NCBI GenBank assembly: GCA_947475315.1
Contig: CANJMY010000027.1
Coordinates: forward strand, 1-42,635
Origin: Pseudomonadota bacterium
Lineage (GTDB): Bacteria > Myxococcota_A > UBA796 > GCA-2862545
DNA: 42,635 nucleotides
Reading direction: 5' to 3'
Position numbers and translations under genes: made by a program. The first letter of the stretch is position 1. The number at the start of each line of letters is the position of its first letter. The notes under the pieces were generated by a model. That model was given only the letters and a program-made list of their open reading frames with translations, was not told where the DNA came from and did no database searches. Positions 18,098 to 26,289 of the stretch are shown here, piece by piece.

Positions 18098-19477
18098 ATG
18101 AAGCGATGCCTGCTGTTGACCGTCACGCTCGCGCTCGCGCTGGCCTGCAAGCCGCTGCCGCCGCGCGGCGCCGTGCCCGTCGAGGTGGCGTCGGGCCTGC
18201 CGCGCCTGGTGCTGCTCCCGGACGACGCGCAGGATCGCGTGGTGCTGTCGGCTACGGTCGCCGCGGGCAGCGCCTACGACCCGATCGGTCAGGAGGGCCT
18301 CGCGTTCGTGACCGCGCGCGCGGCGGTGTTGGCGGCGTCGCCCGACGCGCTCCCGGTCTCGCTGGACGTGGGCAAGGACCGGGTGCGCTTCGAGGTGGTG
18401 TGCGCGCCTGCGCAGGTCGAGCGCTGCGCGGACCGCCTGATCGGCGCGCTCACGACGCCCCGGCTGGACGAGGTGTCGCGCGTGGTCGGACGAGAGGTCG
18501 CGTCCTTCTCGTTGAACGGCCTGCCGCCTGGCTCCGCCGCGCTCGCGTCGGACGTGCTCGACCGCTGGCTCTTTCAGGCGCACCCTTACGGCCACGCGGT
18601 CGAAGGGCGCGCGGGCGCGCTGCCGCTGTTCACCACCGCCGCGCTCAAGGCCTTCTGGACGAGCCACGTGGTGCGCGCGTCGACCGTGATCGGCGTGTCC
18701 GGGCCGGTGTCCGGGCCGCAGCTGGAGGCGCTGATGGAGCGTCTGCGGGCGCTGCCCAGCTCGCTTCCGCCCGAGCTGGTGTTGATGCGGCCGGAGTCGA
18801 TCACCGGCCGCGCGCTGCTCGTGATCGACGCCGACGCGGGGTCGACGGCGATCGCCGCGGGCGCGCCGCTGCGCGCGAACGTGAGCGACGCGGACGACGC
18901 CGCGCTGGTGGTCGCGTTCGCCGCGTTCTCGGCGCGAGGCGCTTCGGTGGGCGGCGCGCGAGACGCGTTCGTCGGGTCCCCGTCGGGCGGCGCGGACACG
19001 CTCGGTGGCGTGCTCGCCGAGCCGCGACAGCAGGGGAGCTGGCAGGTGCGTGCGCCGTCCCTCGCCGCAGGTGACGCGGTCGAGGCGACGCGCGCGCTGC
19101 TCGCCGACCTGGAGCGCTTGGTGCGCGACGGCCTCACCCAGCCCGAGCTCGACGCGACGCGCGTGGTGCTTCAGGCCGTGATCGCCGCGCGGCGCAAGGA
19201 CCCCACGGCGGCGCTCGACGCGGCGACGGACGCGCTGCTCGCGGGCACCTCAGACCCGCTCCGCCTGATGCCCGCCGCGCTCGACGCGCTCACGCTCGAT
19301 CAGGTGAACGACGCGCTTCGTCGTCACGTCGATCCCGCGAACGTGCGGGTGGTCGCGGCGACGCACGGCGCGCAGGCGCTCGCCGACGCGGTGCAGCGGT
19401 CCAGCGCCGTGGGCACCGGCGCCGCGCCGCTGTTCGGCGAGGTGTTCGTGCGGAGCGCCGCGGACCTGGCGCGCTGA
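18098..19477 (+). CDS. M16 (insulinase-like) family lipoprotein lacking the catalytic motif
   Basis: 459 residues from the ATG at 18098. A basic start (MKRCLLLTVTLALALAC) and hydrophobic core end in a lipobox-like ALAC, so it is probably an envelope lipoprotein. The body shows the tandem alpha/beta plan of M16 subunits, with strands such as VVLSATVAAGSAYDPIGQEG and helices rich in Ala. At the position where active M16 enzymes carry HxxEH after the conserved Gly-Leu-Ala, this protein reads GLAFVTARAAV, so all zinc ligands are missing. Non-catalytic M16 subunits normally pair with an active one; none is encoded within this window. It ends exactly where the convergent TldE-like gene ends, with no base between the stops. 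Role unknown; a scaffold or partner subunit is inferred. Confidence 0.7.
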   Translation: MKRCLLLTVTLALALACKPLPPRGAVPVEVASGLPRLVLLPDDAQDRVVLSATVAAGSAYDPIGQEGLAFVTARAAVLAASPDALPVSLDVGKDRVRFEVVCAPAQVERCADRLIGALTTPRLDEVSRVVGREVASFSLNGLPPGSAALASDVLDRWLFQAHPYGHAVEGRAGALPLFTTAALKAFWTSHVVRASTVIGVSGPVSGPQLEALMERLRALPSSLPPELVLMRPESITGRALLVIDADAGSTAIAAGAPLRANVSDADDAALVVAFAAFSARGASVGGARDAFVGSPSGGADTLGGVLAEPRQQGSWQVRAPSLAAGDAVEATRALLADLERLVRDGLTQPELDATRVVLQAVIAARRKDPTAALDAATDALLAGTSDPLRLMPAALDALTLDQVNDALRRHVDPANVRVVAATHGAQALADAVQRSSAVGTGAAPLFGEVFVRSAADLAR

Positions 19478-20794
19478 TCAAGCGCGGACGGACAGCCCGT
19501 CCAAGAACAGCCCCGGCGCGTCCACGTCCAGGATGCGGTCCGTGTCCGACGACACCGACGCCACCTGCTGGAGCGCCGTCACGATGTCGCCGAACAGGTG
19601 AACGCCGCGCCACGCGCCGAGCGTCTTGTGGCGGTCGTGCAGCACGCCGTTCACCACCACGTCGAACTGGCCGGTCGCCAGGTCGAAGCCGCTGGTCTCG
19701 ATCGCGTCGACCTCAAACACCAGGCGGTCCTGCTCGCCGAGCAGGGCGTGGATGCTGCGCGTGCCGCCGTTGAGCTGCAGGTTGGACGGGCGCAGCGTGT
19801 CGCCGTCGGTGTGGCCGGTGGGGCGCGCGTCCAACGTGCGCGCCGTCTCAGGGTCCAGGTAGCGACCCGCCACGCAGCCCTCGCGCAAGATCGGCATCGG
19901 CTCGGGCACCACGCCGCGGTCGTCGAACGCGCGCGTGCGCAGCCCGCCCGGCGCCAGGCCGTCGTCCACGATGTGCAGGCGGCGGTGGAAGAGCGGCTGA
20001 CCCAGCGGCACCCGCGACAGCAGCGTGTCGCCGTCGACCAGGTGCTGGTGGGTGAACGCCGTCGCCAGCCAGGACAAGATCGGCGCGACCGCCCGCGGCG
20101 GCAGCAGCACGCGGATGGGACCGCTCGGGGCGATCGCCGCGTCGGGGATGAGCGCCGCCGCGCGTCGTCCGAGCATCGCCCCAAAGGGCAGACATGCGGT
20201 CGCCGAGAACGAGCGCCCCGCGACCCGATCGCTCAGGCGGATGGGGCCCGCCGCGGTGGCCAGCGTGACCTCGCCGCTGGCCTCGTACAGCGTGCTGCGC
20301 GACTCCCAGGACGCGCCGCGGTTGCTGACGAAGCGCCGGAGCTCGCGTGACTCGCGGTACAGGAACGGGCCCGCGATCACCGGCCCCTGCTCCTTCACCG
20401 CCGCGCGTTGGTTGGATACCAGCACGTCCACGCGGTCCTCTTCGGTCAGCTGATCATGGCGGGGGTCGTCGATGCCCAGCCCCCGCGGCGGCGCGCCGCC
20501 CGGTCGCACCGGCCCACCGTGTGGGTCCTTGGGCGCGCTGGTCGCGTCGACGAACGCGTGCGCGAGCAGCTCGGACTGGCGCTCAGGGTTGCCGTGCGCC
20601 ACGCCGCGGCGGCCATCCTCGACCCACACGCGCACCGTCAGCGACTGCTCGCTCCCCTCGCTGCGGTCGATGTTTCGGCCCCGGGTGACCCAGGTCAGGC
20701 CGGCGCGCTCCGTCTCCAGCGCCTCGAACCCACGCGCGCCCCGGTTGCGGGCCTCAGACGCGAGCGCTTGGAGATCATCCAGGTTGCGACCCAT
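19478..20794 (-). CDS. TldE/PmbA-family protein
   Basis: 438 residues. I choose the ATG at 20794 because GGAGGGG lies five to six bases before it; a GTG at 20806 is alternative. Family features are the N-terminal helical half, the beta-rich C-terminal half with DDGLAPGGLRTRAFDDRGV, GRYLDPETARTLD, PSNLQLNGG and the closing FLDGLSVRA. TldD/TldE form a heteromeric protease complex that processes peptides such as microcin B17 and degrades antitoxins. The zinc motif HExxxH of TldD is absent, which points to the non-metal TldE/PmbA type. No TldD partner is in this window. It lies 166 nt downstream of the cupin gene on the same strand and may have its own promoter. Confidence 0.85.
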   Translation of the reverse strand: MGRNLDDLQALASEARNRGARGFEALETERAGLTWVTRGRNIDRSEGSEQSLTVRVWVEDGRRGVAHGNPERQSELLAHAFVDATSAPKDPHGGPVRPGGAPPRGLGIDDPRHDQLTEEDRVDVLVSNQRAAVKEQGPVIAGPFLYRESRELRRFVSNRGASWESRSTLYEASGEVTLATAAGPIRLSDRVAGRSFSATACLPFGAMLGRRAAALIPDAAIAPSGPIRVLLPPRAVAPILSWLATAFTHQHLVDGDTLLSRVPLGQPLFHRRLHIVDDGLAPGGLRTRAFDDRGVVPEPMPILREGCVAGRYLDPETARTLDARPTGHTDGDTLRPSNLQLNGGTRSIHALLGEQDRLVFEVDAIETSGFDLATGQFDVVVNGVLHDRHKTLGAWRGVHLFGDIVTALQQVASVSSDTDRILDVDAPGLFLDGLSVRA

Positions 20795-20960
20795 CCACCC
20801 CTCCACGAGGGCGAAGCCCTCCGGAGCAGCCTAGCCGCAACGGGGCGCGGTCCACCACAACCATTCGAGGCCCCGGCGCGGCCGACGTCAGCCTGCACCG
20901 CCCCACCGGAGCGAAGCGCGGCGTCGCTGCCGAGAGAACCGCCCTGGGTATCTGTTCGTC

Positions 20961-21464
20961 CTAGGGCTTCACGTCGTCGCCCGCCTCACTCAACCTCGTC
21001 CGTCGGTCGTAGTCCCCCAGCAGCGCCGAGGTGAACCCGAAGTCGGTGATGGCGAGCAGCACGAGGTCCTCCGTCTCGGAGGTGTTGTGCGTCTGGTGGA
21101 AGATCCAACGAGGCACGAACGCGACGCTGCCTTGGCGAATGGCGCACCATTGCTCGCCAACTCGGACCTCTCCACTGCCCGCCAACAGCACGAACAGCGA
21201 CTCGTGCGCATGCCTGTGAAGCTCATTGCGCTTCCCTGGCGCGATCCGAACCAACCGAGGGTCCATGGTCTGGATGTCCGGGAACGCGAGGCGGTCGACC
21301 GTGAAGTCGATGTCGAGCTTGTCGTTGCGGTTTCGGTACATGACCCGGCCGTCGCCGAGCGCGTCGGTGGTCCACGCGCTGGCCGGACGGTCTGTCCCGA
21401 GCGGGTCGCGGGCCGCGGCGATGTCGATCAGCGCCTGCAACGCTGCGGGGATCGGTTGAGTCAT
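20961..21464 (-). CDS. Cupin-domain protein, last gene of the diiron-oxidase operon
   Basis: 167 residues from the ATG at 21464, which overlaps the stop of the TauD-like gene in ATGA and has GGAG upstream. The single cupin barrel has motif 1 as ELHRHAHESLFVLLAGSGEV, with His83, His85 and Glu88 as likely metal ligands. Motif 2 is FVPRWIFHQTHN, with His123 as the distal ligand. The N-terminal 70 residues form an extra beta layer with many Asp and Arg. Such single-domain cupins can be dioxygenases, isomerases or ligand-binding accessory proteins. The metal site looks complete, so catalysis is plausible. Position at the end of a four-gene operon suggests a late step or product handling. Confidence 0.88.
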   Translation of the reverse strand: MTQPIPAALQALIDIAAARDPLGTDRPASAWTTDALGDGRVMYRNRNDKLDIDFTVDRLAFPDIQTMDPRLVRIAPGKRNELHRHAHESLFVLLAGSGEVRVGEQWCAIRQGSVAFVPRWIFHQTHNTSETEDLVLLAITDFGFTSALLGDYDRRTRLSEAGDDVKP

Positions 21465-22432
21465 GGCTGGAGCTCCGTCGACTTTGTGGGGGTGGTTTGG
21501 TGGTCGATCCACAGACGCAGCATCAAGCGTGGCGCGCCTGCGGTGTCGACGTACTCGTCGCGGTCGTGGACGGTGGTGGTGTTGTCGATGAAGAGGAGTT
21601 GACCGGGTTGCATCATGACGCTCAGCACGTGCTCCGGATCCTGAAGCGCGTCGTCGAGCGCGTTGAAAGCGGCGACGTCGAGCGCATCCAAAGGCTCCCC
21701 AACCACCTGATGCCCGCGCTCGATCCAGTAGCGCATGTAGCGTAGCCCGAGACGGCCATCGTAGGAGAACACGGGAAACCGGTTCTGTGCGACCCTCTCC
21801 GTGGCGCGGTCGCTTCCTGGCGTGACGATGTCACGCACGAACGACCCGTAGAGGCGTCGCAGGAGCTCAGGGCTCTTCGCGCGCAGGACCTCGTGGACGC
21901 GAGCGGCGGAGGCGACCCGTGACCGCCCGCCGGACGCAGCTTGGCGGACGCATGCGAGGCCGACCACGCGCGGCCGTACATGCTTGCCCGAAGAGTCGGT
22001 GTGCATGCCGGTCGAGGCCCGCGTCTGCGAGACTGGGATGGCCGCGTCTCGGTATGACGCCCCGCTGTCTCGAACCTCGTACAGTCGCCCGTAGGTCTCG
22101 ATCGTCGGGCCGAACCTCAAGCCGAGCTTGAGGAAGGCGAGCCGAAGCGCGTTCTCGTCCAGCGACTCAAATCCTCGCACCCACGCGACGCCCCATCCGT
22201 GGTCCAGCTCTGCCGCGATCTGATCGCCGAGCGCGTCCAACCCTGGCGTGTGGACTGATCCACGCTCCAGCCGGTTCGCGGCGTCGTCAAACGAAGCCGC
22301 CCATGCGGCCAGCGCCGCTGAGTCGCGCAGCGCGGCCGGAGACGCATCGAAGCGCCACCGAGGGCTCTGATTCATGTCGGCTGCCGTCCAAGACAGCCGC
22401 GCCGCGTGCTCGGGCGGAGCCAACACGGTCAT
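21461..22432 (-). CDS. TauD/TfdA-like Fe(II)/2-oxoglutarate-dependent dioxygenase
   Basis: 323 residues from an ATG overlapping the methyltransferase stop by 4 nt. The jelly-roll enzyme keeps the iron triad: His144 and Asp146 in STGMHTDSSGK, and His289 in LLFIDNTTTVHDRDEY. Arg302 or Arg306 in PRLMLRLWID is positioned to bind the 2-oxoglutarate carboxylate. The N-terminal DELDHGWGVAWVRGF-like segment (AAELDHGWGVAWVRGFES) is typical of this clavaminate synthase-like superfamily. Members hydroxylate, desaturate, chlorinate or cyclise amino-acid-like substrates; the Asp in HxD argues against a halogenase. The substrate is unknown. It sits between a methyltransferase and a cupin in one operon. Confidence 0.92.
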   Translation of the reverse strand: MTVLAPPEHAARLSWTAADMNQSPRWRFDASPAALRDSAALAAWAASFDDAANRLERGSVHTPGLDALGDQIAAELDHGWGVAWVRGFESLDENALRLAFLKLGLRFGPTIETYGRLYEVRDSGASYRDAAIPVSQTRASTGMHTDSSGKHVRPRVVGLACVRQAASGGRSRVASAARVHEVLRAKSPELLRRLYGSFVRDIVTPGSDRATERVAQNRFPVFSYDGRLGLRYMRYWIERGHQVVGEPLDALDVAAFNALDDALQDPEHVLSVMMQPGQLLFIDNTTTVHDRDEYVDTAGAPRLMLRLWIDHQTTPTKSTELQP

Positions 22433-23187
22433 GGCAGCTCGACCGAAAAGAGCACGTGGAGGGGGTATCCACGAAGCGGTCCAAAGAAGTCAGAGTCGAG
22501 CGCGAGGTGCTCGTCGGTGACCGCGAGCTCCACGACGCGCGGGAGCGTCACGAACCCGGCCTCGGCGAGGGCGTCAAAGTAGTCGGAGAGGGTCTTGTGA
22601 ACGCAGCGCACTGGCACGTCCGCGCCGTCGCGCCGCCAGATTCGACCCTCGAGCGTGCGATCGATGGCCGAGAAGTAGTCCTCGCCGTTCGTCTCGAAAT
22701 AGAACGGGGCGGCCGGAGCGCGCATGTACGCGAAGCACGGGTGCGGCACGGTGAACACGAACCGGCCACCCGGTGCGAGGTGCTCACGCGCGGTGCGCAT
22801 GACTGTCTTCATGTCCGCCCGATTCAGGTAATTAAACAGGAAGACGGCCATGATTCGGTCGTAGCTTGCCCTGGGAAACCGATTCGTCCCCACCGCGTCC
22901 GCGGCCTCGAAGGACAGCGCCGTCGACGGGTAGGTCTGCGCGGCTTCACAGGCCGCACGGACCATCTCAGGTGAGGCGTCCACACCGTGAACCGACGCGG
23001 CGCCTGCGTCCACGGCCAGCCGCGCGACGTACCCCTCGCCGCACCCGAGGTCGAGCACGTGCCGTCCGTCCAAAGGACCCAGCGCCTCGATCACCCTTGG
23101 CCTGGCGGTGAAGTCGCTGAGGAGCACACGCTCGCTGCGCGCCCAACGGCTCGCGTTCGCGTCATAGATATCCTTGGTGGATAGCAT
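22429..23187 (-). CDS. Class I SAM-dependent methyltransferase
   Basis: 252 residues starting MLSTKDIYDANASRWARSER at 23187, where the ATG shares one base with the upstream stop (TGATG). Motif I is LDLGCGEGYVARLA (about 45-58). It is followed by the acidic ribose-binding loop VHGVDASPEMV, motif II with AADAVG, and FVFTVPHPCFAY after the central sheet. A long C-terminal lid (MRAPAAPFYFETNGEDYFSA) may form the substrate pocket. The sequence resembles small-molecule O- or N-methyltransferases of the UbiE type. The region around 22820-22860 is less GC-rich than the surrounding genes. It is the second gene of the operon. Confidence 0.9.
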   Translation of the reverse strand: MLSTKDIYDANASRWARSERVLLSDFTARPRVIEALGPLDGRHVLDLGCGEGYVARLAVDAGAASVHGVDASPEMVRAACEAAQTYPSTALSFEAADAVGTNRFPRASYDRIMAVFLFNYLNRADMKTVMRTAREHLAPGGRFVFTVPHPCFAYMRAPAAPFYFETNGEDYFSAIDRTLEGRIWRRDGADVPVRCVHKTLSDYFDALAEAGFVTLPRVVELAVTDEHLALDSDFFGPLRGYPLHVLFSVELP

Positions 23188-24353
23188 CAGAGCACCGCCT
23201 CCGCTGCTGCCGGATGGAGCGCGCGGGCGAGCATCCAGTCCCAGAACGCGCAGCGAAGCTGAAGCGACTTCAACATGCCGCGACGCAGCTCCACACGGCC
23301 GCTCTCGGTCATCGCGAAGTCGGCCGAGATCGACTGGATGGTCGCTTGGTGATGGTCGTCCACGGCCGTGTGGAGCGGAAAGAACACCGTGTCCCGGGGA
23401 GCGAGGTCGCCGAGCCCCCGGAGCGCGGTCACGAAAGGCCCATAGATGGTGCGTACGATGTTCTCGGTGCCCAGTCCGATGGCGCCCAACGCTTCGGCGG
23501 GCGTCCCGTTGGCGAGGAGCTGCAGGAACGAGTCCCTCCAGCACACCACCTGATCGGCTTCAGGAGCCGTCCCGGGCTCGACGCCCATGGCCCGCGCGAA
23601 GCGCTGGAAGAGGATGGGGTGCGCGATCCCTTGGATCCATTCGCGCTCCACACCGTGGGCGGCGAGCTCTCCGTACTCTTCCTCGTCGTACGAGCCCGAC
23701 TCTTCGCTGAGGTTCTCCAGTAGCGCCCGCCGATGCGCGGGGTTCTCCAGCCGCGAGATCACCGTGGTGAGATACCGAGGAAAGTGGGACGAGTACGCGA
23801 AGTACTGCCGCGCAAAGTCCGCGAGCGCCCAGCGGGCGTCGGGCAGCGTGCCTTCGTTCAGGGCGACCAAGTACGGGTGATGCGTCGCACGATGGCGGAG
23901 AGACTGCTCGGCGAGCTCTGCGACGCAGGATGTCGCGATATCGGCCGTCTCTCGGCTTCCGCTGAGGCGCTTGTTGCGCAGCTGGTCCAGGGACGTGAGC
24001 AACACATTCAGGTCCACGGGGTCGGACGCGAACGCGTTGACGAGCTCGACTCGGTCGATGCGGCGGAGCTGCGACGCGCAGGCTGCGAAGACGTCACAAC
24101 GCCGAGGGGCGTTGTCCAGGAAGGCCATCTCACCCACGAGGTCACCGGTGGTGAGTTCGTGCCCGGCTCCGGGTGAGTCGGCCACGGTCACCGACCCGCT
24201 CTCGATGAGGTAGAGGTGCGTCTCCATCTGGCCGCGTTGGATGATCCGGGCGCCGGCCTCGACGGCCTCGACGCGACCCAGGCCCGCAATCCGGCTTTGG
24301 CAGGTCGGCGGCAGCGTGTCGATCCAGGGGCTCACTTCTTTTGACTCAAGCAT
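23187..24353 (-). CDS. Cyclic-nucleotide-binding domain fused to haem-oxygenase-like diiron oxidase
   Basis: 388 residues from the ATG at 24353; a GTG at 24431 would add 26 residues but lacks a ribosome site. Residues about 10-120 form a CRP-type nucleotide-binding barrel with the phosphate cassette GEMAFLDNAPRRCDVFA, keeping the Glu and Arg that contact cyclic nucleotides. There is no DNA-binding domain. Residues about 145-386 match the haem-oxygenase-like diiron oxidase (HDO) fold, with candidate iron ligands Glu217/218 (LSEESG), His245 (HPILFQRF), Glu297 (GTEN), His328, Asp332 and His335 (FPLHTAVDDHH). This fold family includes UndA, SznF, BesC and FlcE, which oxidise, fragment or N-oxygenate acids and amino acids. 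First gene of the operon. Allosteric gating by cAMP or cGMP is inferred. Confidence 0.87.
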   Translation of the reverse strand: MLESKEVSPWIDTLPPTCQSRIAGLGRVEAVEAGARIIQRGQMETHLYLIESGSVTVADSPGAGHELTTGDLVGEMAFLDNAPRRCDVFAACASQLRRIDRVELVNAFASDPVDLNVLLTSLDQLRNKRLSGSRETADIATSCVAELAEQSLRHRATHHPYLVALNEGTLPDARWALADFARQYFAYSSHFPRYLTTVISRLENPAHRRALLENLSEESGSYDEEEYGELAAHGVEREWIQGIAHPILFQRFARAMGVEPGTAPEADQVVCWRDSFLQLLANGTPAEALGAIGLGTENIVRTIYGPFVTALRGLGDLAPRDTVFFPLHTAVDDHHQATIQSISADFAMTESGRVELRRGMLKSLQLRCAFWDWMLARALHPAAAEAVL

Positions 24354-24429
24354 GTTCTCGGTGGCCTCTCGCGCGCGAAGGTGACGGGAAGACGCGTCAT
24401 GGGTGGACGCGGGACGGGCTGTCGCATCC

Positions 24430-24459
24430 ACTATGCTTCAGCGGGTCGGGCCCCGACAA
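24430..24459 (-). promoter_or_regulatory. Candidate promoter of the four-gene oxidase operon
   Basis: On the minus strand TTGTCG (24459-24454) and CATAGT (24435-24430) are separated by 18 nt and lie about 75 nt upstream of the ATG at 24353. Each matches the consensus at four of six positions. The spacer carries a short dyad, described in the next entry. Confidence 0.35.
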
Positions 24460-24498
24460 TCAGGGCGGGGCCGGACCTGGGTGTCCGCTGTGTCGGGG
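24445..24498. repeat. Dyad and stem-loop overlapping the operon promoter
   Basis: GTCGGG-C-CCCGAC (24445-24457) is a perfect 13-base dyad lying between the candidate -10 and -35. Its right half also begins a longer inverted repeat: CCCCGACA (24451-24458) pairs with TGTCGGGG (24491-24498), with GGAC/GTCC (24473-24486) inside. It could be an operator, or a terminator for the upstream minus-strand gene ending at 24605. No T-run follows on the minus strand, so the operator reading is preferred. Confidence 0.4.
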
Positions 24499-24604
24499 GC
24501 GCAGCCTGAATGAGGGCGCGAGACCGGGCTCAACTGACACGCGTTCTCCCTCGTGGCGTTCGGATCGGTCCGGGCGGCGCGTACGGTGGGGTGAGGCCGG
24601 GTGG

Positions 24605-25588
24605 TCACTGCGGCAGGTCGGCCAAGTCGATCAACACGCTGGACCACCGCTCCTCCACGTGGCGCATCAGCACGACCACCGCGCCCTCATCGACCTGCGT
24701 TGGCAAGACGATCGGCTCCCACCCCTCAGCGGACTTCGGCGGTGGCCACGCGTCGGAGAGCGTCGCGCCGTCCGGCCGCGTCACCATCCAGGAGCTTCGC
24801 AGGTCTCCCGGTGACGGGCCGCCGCGCTGCTCCACCACCACGTGAGACCTCCCACCTCGACCGCGCTCCACGCGGGCGCGCACCGTGCGGCCGTCGGGGA
24901 ACACGACCTCGTGGTTGACCGACACGATCGGACAGCCCGTCCCCAGAGCCCTCTGCTCCTTGCGCGCTGTGTCCGTCGCCAGCTGGGACCGCGGCACCGC
25001 GGCGGGCGTCGGCGCCGCGCCCGGCGGCCCCGCTTGCGGCGCGCCGACCGAAAGGTCGAACTGCGCCGCCACTGGCGTGTCGTCGCCGTGGAACCGCATC
25101 AGCTCCACGGAGCTGCCAGGTGGGATGGGGAAGGGGGGATCAATCGAGGTCCAGACGCCCGGCGCTTGGTCCCGTGTCACGTCGATCGCGCCGCCCACGA
25201 GCACGCCAAGGCGCCAACCGTAGTCGCCGCCGAACGGCGCCGACAGCCCAAACCCGTCCGCCCCGTGGACGCGGAGGGTCAGCTCCCCGAAGGGCTGGGC
25301 CTCGGCGCCGTCGTTGCGCAGCTCCAGCACGGGGAACGCGGCGCCCTCGGCGAGCGTCAGGCGCGCGGAGATGTCGCCGAGCTGGACCACGTCGCCCGCG
25401 CCCACAATCTGCCGTCCCGTTCGGGCCTCTTCCGCAGCCTCGATCGCCGGAGCGATCAGATCCTGCGCACGCTGCGCCCGCTCCGCGTCGAAGACCTCCC
25501 ATGTGACCGAGCCTCGGGGCACCGAGGCTTTGATGAAGACGAAGAGCGTCGAGGTGACGACGCCAGTGGCGAGGATGAGACGGCGCAT
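24605..25588 (-). CDS. Secreted or membrane-anchored hypothetical protein
   Basis: 327 residues beginning MRRLILATGVVTSTLFVFIK, an uncleaved signal anchor or signal peptide, with GGAGG upstream of the ATG. The mature part has a beta-rich region (about 60-190; ISARLTLAEGAAFPVLELRN). A Pro/Ala-rich hinge follows near 195-215, then a second beta-rich domain to the C-terminus, with VNHEVVFPDGRTVRARVERG and EEGAVVVL-type strands. No catalytic motif was recognised. It is the upstream neighbour of the oxidase operon on the same strand, but 251 nt and a candidate promoter separate them, so it is probably not part of that unit. Confidence 0.7.
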   Translation of the reverse strand: MRRLILATGVVTSTLFVFIKASVPRGSVTWEVFDAERAQRAQDLIAPAIEAAEEARTGRQIVGAGDVVQLGDISARLTLAEGAAFPVLELRNDGAEAQPFGELTLRVHGADGFGLSAPFGGDYGWRLGVLVGGAIDVTRDQAPGVWTSIDPPFPIPPGSSVELMRFHGDDTPVAAQFDLSVGAPQAGPPGAAPTPAAVPRSQLATDTARKEQRALGTGCPIVSVNHEVVFPDGRTVRARVERGRGGRSHVVVEQRGGPSPGDLRSSWMVTRPDGATLSDAWPPPKSAEGWEPIVLPTQVDEGAVVVLMRHVEERWSSVLIDLADLPQ

Positions 25589-25705
25589 GGTGAGGACCTC
25601 CGTCCCGCACCTAGGTCAACCGCCCATTCCTGGGCAGGCGGGCAGGCTGAAGCTTGAGGGCCTTGGTCCAATTTCGTGACCGTCGGTTTGCCGCCGCGCC
25701 CCCGA

Positions 25706-26149
25706 TCAGGGCTCAATCACCAGCGGCCGCGACGTCAGGTCCACCGTGTCGACACCGTCCTGCAGCGCCGTGTACATCTCCCGGTTCACGAACCGCTCTA
25801 CGGTGCCGGCCGGGGCCTCGACCACCAGCGTGTAGTCCAGCGCCGTCAGCCAGCAGCCGGGCAGGTCCGTGATGTCGTTGGCCACCAGGGTGAACGTGCC
25901 GTCGGCCACGGACTTGGCCGTGCCCAGCTCGTCCGCGGGCGGGATGGAGCGGTCCTCCAGCGCCAGCGTCGCGTTCTTCACGGCCTTCCCCGCCGAGTCC
26001 TGCACCAGGCCGACAAAGGTCAGCGTGAGGCCATTCACCGGCGCCCCGCACTCGCTCCCCGTGCTGGAGTCGGTGTCGGTGCGGTCGGGGATGACCTCCT
26101 TCGGTTCACAGGCGGCGGCGAACAACAGGATGCACAGCGCTCGAAACAT
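25706..26149 (-). CDS. Small lipoprotein with Ig/carboxypeptidase-regulatory-like domain
   Basis: 147 residues from the ATG at 26149. A hydrophobic leader ends in a lipobox-like AAAC (MFRALCILLFAAACEPKEVI), followed by a polar tether with DTDSSTGS. The remaining about 110 residues are beta-rich, with TFVGLVQDSAGKAVKNATLA and DGTFTLVANDIT. That pattern resembles carboxypeptidase-regulatory or transthyretin-like sandwich domains found in envelope proteins. Three Cys in the mature domain could form a disulfide. It is the upstream gene of a likely pair with the next minus-strand hypothetical protein (117-nt gap) and is divergent from glutamate dehydrogenase. Confidence 0.72.
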   Translation of the reverse strand: MFRALCILLFAAACEPKEVIPDRTDTDSSTGSECGAPVNGLTLTFVGLVQDSAGKAVKNATLALEDRSIPPADELGTAKSVADGTFTLVANDITDLPGCWLTALDYTLVVEAPAGTVERFVNREMYTALQDGVDTVDLTSRPLVIEP

Positions 26150-26289
26150 CACAGGCAGACTCCACAAGGTGCGCTCGTAACCTCCCGGATGCGTCGTCTG
26201 GGTGTCGATCGGCCTGTCAGGCACGGACTTTGCGGGTGGATTACAACTTGGGCGTGGGTCGTCCCTGACTCTTCCCCCCCGGAGGGCGC

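Noticed and set aside
23187-24353. Treating the oxidase fusion as a CRP-family transcription factor or a TenA thiaminase
   Set aside because: There is no winged helix after the nucleotide domain. The ligand pattern HxxxDxxH with upstream Glu and His fits diiron oxidases, not TenA, which uses a catalytic Cys.
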